A stretch of 64,000 nt of DNA, taken from positions 124,001-188,000 of the forward strand of contig UQIV01000001.1 in the NCBI GenBank assembly GCA_900541205.1. The letters are read 5' to 3'. The DNA is from an uncultured Collinsella sp. (GTDB taxonomy: Bacteria; Actinomycetota; Coriobacteriia; Coriobacteriales; Coriobacteriaceae). Under the pieces are notes generated by a model. The model saw only the letters and a list, made by a program, of their open reading frames with translations. It did not search any database and had not been told where the DNA came from. A program made the position numbers and the translations under genes. This document shows positions 59,145 to 64,000 of the stretch, piece by piece; positions within the stretch are counted from its first letter, which is position 1; every line of letters starts with the position of its first letter.

Positions 59145-59919
59145 TAGCGAAGCCCTGCTTAGGGTCTCACATCTGACTAAAACGTATCCCATGTCGGGCT
59201 CAGGTTTTAAGCGTCAGGCCTTTACCGCCGTGGACGATCTGTCGTTTGAGATCGCACCGGGCGAGGTCTATGGCCTGGTTGGCGAATCCGGATCGGGCAA
59301 GTCGACGACTGGACGCCTGATCTGTGGTCTCGAGCGTGCGGATTCCGGCTCGATTGTCTATCGCGGGCACGACCTCGCCACGATGTCGGAGCGCGAACGC
59401 AAGCCATTTCGCCGCGAAATCCAGCTGGTATTCCAGGATAGCTCTGCGGCTTTTGACCCACGTAACCGTGTCGGCCGCATTTTGGAGGAGCCGCTGATTA
59501 TCGCCGGCGTGCGCGATGCGGATGAGCGCCATGGGCGCGCGCTCTCGGCTCTAGCCTCGGTCGGTCTTCTGGCAGAGTATTATGACCGCTATCCGCACGA
59601 CCTTTCGGGGGGACAGCGTCAGCGACTCAATCTGGCACGGGCGCTTATTTGCGAGCCGCGCCTTGTGGTATGCGACGAGCCGGTCTCGGCGCTTGACGTG
59701 TCCGTTCAGGCCCAAGTGCTCAACTTGCTTCGCGACCTGCAACGCACGACGGGCGTGGCGCTGCTGTTTATCACGCATGATATGCGTGTGGTTCGGCATA
59801 TGTCCGACCGGATTGGCGTGCTCTACCACGGTCGTCTTGTCGAGGAAGGCGCGGCCGAGGACGTGATCGCACACCCGAGCGATCCGTATACGCAGGAGCT
59901 TATCGACGCCATTCCCTAG
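59134..59919 (+). CDS. ABC transporter ATPase, DppF/OppF type
   Basis: A 261-residue second ATPase: Walker A GESGSGKST, Q-loop LVFQDSSAAFDPRNRVG, signature LSGGQRQRLNLARAL, Walker B LVVCDEPVSALD, and LLFITHDMRVVRHMSDRIGVLYHGRLVEEG. It is shorter than usual DppF (about 320) because the C-terminal oligopeptide extension is absent; it ends soon after YTQELIDAIP. ATG 59134 follows AAAGGGGAG. It completes a five-gene importer. Confidence 0.91.
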   Translation: MAVDSEALLRVSHLTKTYPMSGSGFKRQAFTAVDDLSFEIAPGEVYGLVGESGSGKSTTGRLICGLERADSGSIVYRGHDLATMSERERKPFRREIQLVFQDSSAAFDPRNRVGRILEEPLIIAGVRDADERHGRALSALASVGLLAEYYDRYPHDLSGGQRQRLNLARALICEPRLVVCDEPVSALDVSVQAQVLNLLRDLQRTTGVALLFITHDMRVVRHMSDRIGVLYHGRLVEEGAAEDVIAHPSDPYTQELIDAIP

Positions 59920-59995
59920 AGGATGCTTCCTTTTGGGTATGGCGTGGGTTCGTTGTTTAATTGTCGGTATATCGGTGCAAGAGAGGGGAACTACT

Positions 59996-61159
59996 ATGGC
60001 CGATATCGAGGAACAGCCGTTGCCGCGCACGTTTGAGGAGTTCAACGAGCAGCGCAAGGCGGCGTTTATTCGCGTTAAGGATTATAAGCAGGCGGGTAAT
60101 CGCCTGGTCGGCTTTTTGTGCAGCTATACGCCGCTCGAGATTATCGATGCCGCGGGGGCTGCGAGCGTGGCGCTGTGCGGTACGTCCGATGAGGTGATTC
60201 CCAAGGCCGAGAAGGTGCTGCCGGCAAATCTGTGTCCGCTCATCAAGTCGACGTACGGGTTTGCCTATTCGCAAAAGTGCCCGTTTACGTACTTTAGCGA
60301 CATGATCATCGGCGAGACCACCTGCGACGGCAAGAAGAAGATGTACGAGCTGCTCAACGAGCTCAAGCGCACGCACATTCTGCATCTTCCGCAGGGTCGC
60401 GACCGTGCCTACGAGCGCGAGGGCTGGTACGAGGAGTGCCGTCTGCTCAAGGAGGAGCTCGAGAACTTCTACGGCATCACGATTACCGACGATGACCTGC
60501 GCGCTGCCGTCCGTCGTCGCAACCGCTTGCGTGCGGCCCAGCTCGATATGTTCGCGCTTCAGGCCAACCAGCCGGCGGCCATGAGCGGCGTCGACCTGAT
60601 GAGCACCATGTTCGCCGGTACGTTCAGCTTTGATATCGAGGCCTATACGCAGCAGCTGGAGCAAAAGGTTGCCAAGCTGCGCGAGGCCTACGACGCGGGC
60701 GAGCGCCCGGTTGCGGCGGATGCCAAACGCATCCTGATCACCGGCTGCCCGGTGGGCGGCGTGATCAACAAGATCGGTCGTACTATCGAGTCCAACGGCG
60801 GTGTGGTCGTGTGTATGGACGACTGCTCGGGCGAGCGCACGGCGGCCATGATGATCGACCCGGAGGCTCCCGATATCCTGCGCGCCATCGCCGACCGCTA
60901 CCTGGACATCAACTGCTCGGTCATGACGCCTAACGAAGGCCGCATGGAGAACACACTGACCATGTGCGAGAAGTACCATGTCGATGGCGTGGTAGAGAGC
61001 GTGCTACAGGCCTGCCACACCTTTAACGTGGAGAGTGCCCGCATGCAGGAGGCCGTCGAGGGTGCGGGTATTCCGTACATGAAGATCGAGACCGACTACA
61101 GCAACGGCGACATGGGCCAGATCGAGACGCGCATCGCCGCCTTCATCGAAACCCTCTAG
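59996..61159 (+). CDS. 2-hydroxyacyl-CoA dehydratase family protein 2 (double-cubane-cluster type)
   Basis: A 387-residue paralogue of the protein at 53198, same COG1775/YjiM-like family. Cys C42, C61, C80, C95 and C110 include NLCPLIKST, QKCPFTYF and TTCDGKKKMYELL with the same C-x14-C-x14-C spacing as paralogue 1; later motifs are MDDCSGERT, INCSVMTPNEGRM and LQACHTFN. ATG 59996 follows GAGAGGGGAA. The activase gene follows after a long inverted repeat, so this protein is its most likely partner. Substrate unknown. Confidence 0.84.
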   Translation: MADIEEQPLPRTFEEFNEQRKAAFIRVKDYKQAGNRLVGFLCSYTPLEIIDAAGAASVALCGTSDEVIPKAEKVLPANLCPLIKSTYGFAYSQKCPFTYFSDMIIGETTCDGKKKMYELLNELKRTHILHLPQGRDRAYEREGWYEECRLLKEELENFYGITITDDDLRAAVRRRNRLRAAQLDMFALQANQPAAMSGVDLMSTMFAGTFSFDIEAYTQQLEQKVAKLREAYDAGERPVAADAKRILITGCPVGGVINKIGRTIESNGGVVVCMDDCSGERTAAMMIDPEAPDILRAIADRYLDINCSVMTPNEGRMENTLTMCEKYHVDGVVESVLQACHTFNVESARMQEAVEGAGIPYMKIETDYSNGDMGQIETRIAAFIETL

Positions 61160-61262
61160 GTTTCTCAGGCACCGGATCTTGCCCCTCAAACCGTCGCTTG
61201 CGTACCCAAAGTACGCTGCGCTCCTCTTTCGGGGCAATCTCCGGCACCTGAGAAACCTAGAG
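61154..61262. repeat. 109-bp inverted repeat overlapping a stop codon
   Basis: Arms of 32 bases (61154-61185 and 61231-61262): the outer 16 are perfect and the inner 16 have four mismatches. The interior contains a second hairpin GCGTAC-CCAAA-GTACGC (61200-61216). The left arm covers the last codons and stop of dehydratase-like gene 2. It belongs to the same structural class as the element at 28200. Confidence 0.88.
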
Positions 61263-61314
61263 CTAAGGCGCCTGAACGCGCCGCTAGCTTTGATGTTTAG
61301 ATTGGGAGAGGGCC

Positions 61315-62079
61315 ATGATAGGGATCGGGATCGATATCGGGTCTACGGCGGCTAAGGCCGCTGTGGTCGATGGGGAAGGTTCGGTGGCATGGATGTGCGT
61401 GCAGCCAACCGGGTTCTCCTCGGTTGATGCGGCCGAGCGTCTGCGCGGCGAGCTTGCCGCGGCTGGCTATGACGTGGCTGCCGACGACGTGCGCGTGATC
61501 GCGACCGGCTACGGCCGTGTCGCCGTGCCCTATGCGCACAAGGTCGTGACCGAGATTACCTGCCACGGCACCGGTGCCGTGCGCCTGTTTGGCGACCACG
61601 GCACCGTGATCGACGTGGGAGGTCAGGACACCAAGGTCATTCAGCTTAAAAGTTGCCGCGTGGCCAAGTTTGCCATGAACGACAAGTGCGCCGCCGGCAC
61701 GGGGCGCTTTTTGGAGATCATGGCCGACCGCCTAGGCATTTCCCAGCAGCAGATGGCCGACCTGGCGCGTTCCGGCGAACCCACCAAGATCAGCAGCATG
61801 TGCACGGTGTTTGCCGAAAGCGAGGTTATCAGCCTGATCGGTCGCGGTGAGCCGCGCGAGAACATTGCGCGCGGCGTGATCGACAGCGTGGTCTCGCGCG
61901 TGGCGACTATGGCCGGGCAGGCGGCGGGTGCTCCGTACTACCTGACGGGAGGCCTGTGCGAGAACGCCTACGTTGTGGAGCGGTTGGGCGAGCTGCTGGG
62001 GTCGCCGGTGACCACCTCGCCCCAAGCCCGTTATGCCGGTGCCATCGGTGCGGCCATTCGCGCGCAGGCGCTCGCTTAA
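61315..62079 (+). CDS. Acyl-CoA dehydratase activase (HgdC/YjiL-type ASKHA ATPase)
   Basis: A homodimeric ATPase with a bridging [4Fe-4S] cluster that injects low-potential electrons into 2-hydroxyacyl-CoA dehydratases and double-cubane proteins. The 254-residue protein has the phosphate-1 motif GIDIGSTAAKAAVVD, VIDVGGQDTKVIQL, the cluster Cys in NDKCAAGTGRFLE (Cys125) and SSMCTVFAESEVISL (Cys163), and the adenosine motif YYLTGGLCENAYVV. ATG 61315 follows GGGAGAGGG. There is one activase for two dehydratase-like proteins in this block. Confidence 0.92.
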   Translation: MIGIGIDIGSTAAKAAVVDGEGSVAWMCVQPTGFSSVDAAERLRGELAAAGYDVAADDVRVIATGYGRVAVPYAHKVVTEITCHGTGAVRLFGDHGTVIDVGGQDTKVIQLKSCRVAKFAMNDKCAAGTGRFLEIMADRLGISQQQMADLARSGEPTKISSMCTVFAESEVISLIGRGEPRENIARGVIDSVVSRVATMAGQAAGAPYYLTGGLCENAYVVERLGELLGSPVTTSPQARYAGAIGAAIRAQALA

Positions 62080-62091
62080 GGGGCTGGGTCC

Positions 62092-63324
62092 ATGCGCATC
62101 CTCAACATCTCGGCCCAAAAACCCGATAGCACGGGAAGCGGCACGTATCTCGCTGCACTGGTGGCCTCGCAAATTGCCGCGGGCCACGAGGCGGCGGTGC
62201 TGTGCGGTGCTGCGCCCGGGGACACGCAAGGGGAGCTCGATTCCGCCGCGCGTGTGTTTGCGGTGCCGTTTGAGACGCCCGAGCTGCCGTTTTGCATTTG
62301 CGGCATGTCGGACGTGATGCCGTATCCTTCGACACGCTATTGCGACTTGACGCCCACGATGGCCGCGTCCTTTGAGCGCGCCTTTGGTGCGGCGATTGAC
62401 CGGGCCATCGCCGTCTTTAAGCCTGATGCGATAATCTGCCATCACCTGTATCTGCTGTGTGCCTTGGTGCGGGAGCGCGTGCGGGGCATTCCCGTGTGCG
62501 GCGTGTGCCATTCGACCGATATTCGGCAGATGTTGACCCATGGACTCGCCCATGATCGCATTGTCGCGGCGGTCCGCTGCCTCGATGCCGTCTTTTCGCT
62601 TCATGCCGAGCAGGCCGACATGATCAGGCGTGTTTATGGCGTTGATCCGTTGCGTGTTCATGTGATTGGAACAGGCTATGACCATCGGGTGTTTTGCCGC
62701 GATGGACAGATGACAAAGGTTCCCGGGTCGCTCGTCTTTGTGGGCAAGGTGTGCGTTAAGAAGGGCGTCGAATCGCTGGTACACGCGATGGGGCGCTTTG
62801 GCGAGGACTCCGATGCGGCGCGTGGGGTACGCCCGAGTCGGCTTGTACTGGTGGGAGGCCATGGCGATGCGGATGAGTATGAGCGCATCGCTCGGGCTTC
62901 CGGAGATTCCCCCGTGCCGGTGAAGTTTGCTGGCCGTCTGAGTCGCGACGAGCTGGTGCGCGCCTATCGCGAGGCCGAGGTGTTTGTGCTGCCGTCCTTT
63001 TACGAGGGGCTGCCGCTGGTGCCGATCGAGGCGATGGCCTGCGGATGCAAAGTCGTCATGACCGATCTGCCCGGCGTGCGTCCATGGCTCGAGACCGCCT
63101 TGCCAGGCGCGCCCGTAACGTGGGTAACGCCGCCGCGCATGACGGATGTCGATACACCCGATGCGCGCGATTGTCAGCGGTTTGAGCATGCGCTGGCAGA
63201 CGCCGTGGCCCAGTCGCTCGCGGAACCCATTTCGACCTTTGACCCATCTGCGGTTTCGTGGGATGCCTGCTGGGCGCGTATACTGGAGCAGTTGGCAACC
63301 TTGAAAGGAGGTATCGATGGATAA
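62092..63324 (+). CDS. GT4-type glycosyltransferase
   Basis: A 410-residue GT-B fold glycosyltransferase. The N-terminal domain begins MRILNISAQKPDSTGSGTYLAALV; the C-terminal nucleotide-sugar domain has VFVGKVCVKKGVESLVHAM, LVLVGGHGDADEYERIA and the EX7E region EVFVLPSFYEGLPLVPIEAMACG. It starts 12 bases after the activase and overlaps selD by 8 bases, so it is coupled to both. The sugar and acceptor are unknown; adjacency to selD recalls SenB selenosugar synthases, but family membership cannot be decided by eye. Confidence 0.87.
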   Translation: MRILNISAQKPDSTGSGTYLAALVASQIAAGHEAAVLCGAAPGDTQGELDSAARVFAVPFETPELPFCICGMSDVMPYPSTRYCDLTPTMAASFERAFGAAIDRAIAVFKPDAIICHHLYLLCALVRERVRGIPVCGVCHSTDIRQMLTHGLAHDRIVAAVRCLDAVFSLHAEQADMIRRVYGVDPLRVHVIGTGYDHRVFCRDGQMTKVPGSLVFVGKVCVKKGVESLVHAMGRFGEDSDAARGVRPSRLVLVGGHGDADEYERIARASGDSPVPVKFAGRLSRDELVRAYREAEVFVLPSFYEGLPLVPIEAMACGCKVVMTDLPGVRPWLETALPGAPVTWVTPPRMTDVDTPDARDCQRFEHALADAVAQSLAEPISTFDPSAVSWDACWARILEQLATLKGGIDG

Positions 63325-64000
63325 GGATCAGATTAGGCTCACGTCCATGACGGCCGCGAGCGGTTGAGCCGCTAAGTTGGCTCCTGGAGCCCTCGCCCAG
63401 GTCCTGGGCGACTTGCCAAATGTGCATAACGACAACCTGCTCGTGGGGTTCGATACTTCCGACGATGCGAGCGTCTTCCGCGTAGGGGAGAACCTGGGGC
63501 TCGTGCAGTCCATCGACTTCTTCCCGCCGATGGTCGACGACCCGTTCCTGTTTGGCCAGATTGCCGCGGCAAATTCGCTGTCGGACATTTACGCCATGGG
63601 CGGGCGGCCGAGCCATGCTATGAACTTGCTGTGCATCCCGAGCTGTCTGGGCGTCGAGGTCGCCGGCAAGATTTTGGCAGGCGGTGCCGACAAGTGCGTC
63701 GAGGCGGGTTGCTCCATCGCGGGCGGCCACACCATCAACGACGACGAGCCCAAGTACGGTCTGTCCGTGAGCGGTTTTGTGGCACTCGACTGCATGCTCG
63801 CCAACAGCGGCGCACGCGTGGGCGATGTTCTGCTGCTGACCAAGGCGATCGGCTCGGGCATCATCACCACGGCCATTAAGGGCGAGCTCATCGAGCAGGA
63901 CGAGGCCGCAGCCATGTTTGACTCGATGCGTACCCTCAACGAGGCCCCGATTCGTCTGGCCGAGGGGCTCGAGCTTCACGGCTGCACCGACATTACGGGC
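63317..64000 (+). CDS. selD: Selenophosphate synthetase SelD, selenocysteine-containing (3' truncated by window)
   Basis: SelD makes selenophosphate from selenide and ATP. ATG 63317 follows AAGGAGG with 5 bases spacing. The frame reads MDKDQIRLTSMTAASG, then TGA at 63365-63367, then AAKLAPGALAQVL, and stays open to the window end (228 codons). The TGA is at position 17 and Lys at position 20, exactly the catalytic Cys17/Lys20 positions of E. coli SelD, so the TGA encodes selenocysteine. Further on are GFDTSDDASVF, QSIDFFPPMVDDPFLFGQIAAANSLSD, MGGRPSHAMNLL and SIAGGHTIND, typical SelD sequence. An ordinary ORF caller would miss or truncate it. Confidence 0.93.
63365..63411 (+). promoter_or_regulatory. 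Sec UGA codon and bacterial SECIS-like hairpin in selD
   Basis: After the UGA (63365-63367), TCGCCCA and TGGGCGA (63393-63411) form a stem with apical loop GGTCC, sitting 25 bases downstream of the UGA. The AGGUC loop sequence matches the SelB-binding loop of the E. coli fdhF SECIS. A second small hairpin GGCTC/GGAGCC lies between. Confidence 0.8.

Noticed and set aside
53198..61159. The two dehydratase-like genes as alpha and beta subunits of one classical 2-hydroxyacyl-CoA dehydratase
   Set aside because: Both belong to the same YjiM-like type with identical Cys spacing, they are about 5.5 kb apart, and no CoA-transferase is nearby. The possibility is not fully excluded.
63317..63367. selD as a pseudogene with an early stop codon
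   Set aside because: The stop is TGA exactly at the catalytic Sec/Cys position, followed by a SECIS-like hairpin and more than 200 intact codons, so selenocysteine decoding is the better reading.
1..64000. tRNA genes, CRISPR arrays, insertion sequences, prophage
   Set aside because: No cloverleaf-like sequences, regularly spaced repeats, transposase or phage genes were recognised by eye; a covariance search for tRNAs would be decisive.

Overview
The window is about 64 kb of gene-dense, GC-rich actinobacterial DNA, most likely from the class Coriobacteriia (Collinsella or a close relative). The evidence is a dcw cluster that runs murG-murC-murB-ftsQ-ftsZ with no ftsA, followed by sepF, yggT and divIVA; an FtsQ with a very long basic Pro/Ala/Lys tail; a four-repeat ribosomal protein S1 with a TTG start; a class A RNase P RNA; and an anaerobic gene complement (2-hydroxyacyl-CoA dehydratase-like iron-sulfur proteins with an activase, cysteine desulfidase, selenophosphate synthetase). 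The genus is an inference. I saw no tRNA, CRISPR array, prophage or insertion sequence.

Layout: 1-5.5 kb, peptidoglycan and division genes (murG end, murC, murB, ftsQ, ftsZ). 5.7-13.6 kb, the ylm-type block pgeF-(pstS-pstC-pstA-pstB-phoU)-yggS-sepF-yggT-divIVA, in which a complete phosphate-uptake operon sits between pgeF and yggS. 13.8-16.3 kb (minus strand), a nitroreductase and a low-affinity PiT phosphate transporter with its DUF47/PhoU-like partner. 16.6-25.1 kb, mixed housekeeping genes: a BI-1 membrane protein, a macro/PARG-like protein, an SGNH hydrolase, thiamine genes thiD and thiC under a TPP riboswitch, yaaA and an M18 aminopeptidase. 25.3-33.7 kb, polA, a HAD phosphatase, then argG and argH behind a leader containing an arginine-rich mini-ORF, and ndk. 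33.8-47 kb, rpiB, cysteine desulfidase, rpsA, rnpB, yigZ, a C_GCAxxG_C_C redox protein, O-acetylhomoserine sulfhydrylase, an MFS exporter, xpt, a release-factor-like protein, a lipid kinase and a CLC antiporter with CLC-F features. 47.3-52.8 kb, molybdenum cofactor genes moeA and mogA and the molybdate importer modABC.

53.2-64 kb is the most unusual part. It is a single-strand, tightly packed block: dehydratase-like double-cubane-type protein 1, a five-gene Opp/Dpp/Nik-type ABC importer, dehydratase-like protein 2, one ASKHA activase, a GT4 glycosyltransferase, and selD. The selD reading frame contains an in-frame UGA at the catalytic position (residue 17, with Lys20 downstream) followed by a SECIS-like hairpin, so SelD is itself a selenoprotein and the cell must decode selenocysteine. 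The glycosyltransferase overlaps selD by 8 bases. Together these suggest import of an unknown small molecule and its low-potential reduction, possibly linked to selenium metabolism.

Other things to look at: an AUC start codon on yggT behind a strong Shine-Dalgarno sequence; an arginine-codon leader peptide before argG; a ModB permease fused to a secreted N-terminal domain; and a recurring class of 67-120 bp inverted repeats at gene ends, three of which share the core AGTTGCGGTGRRATA.
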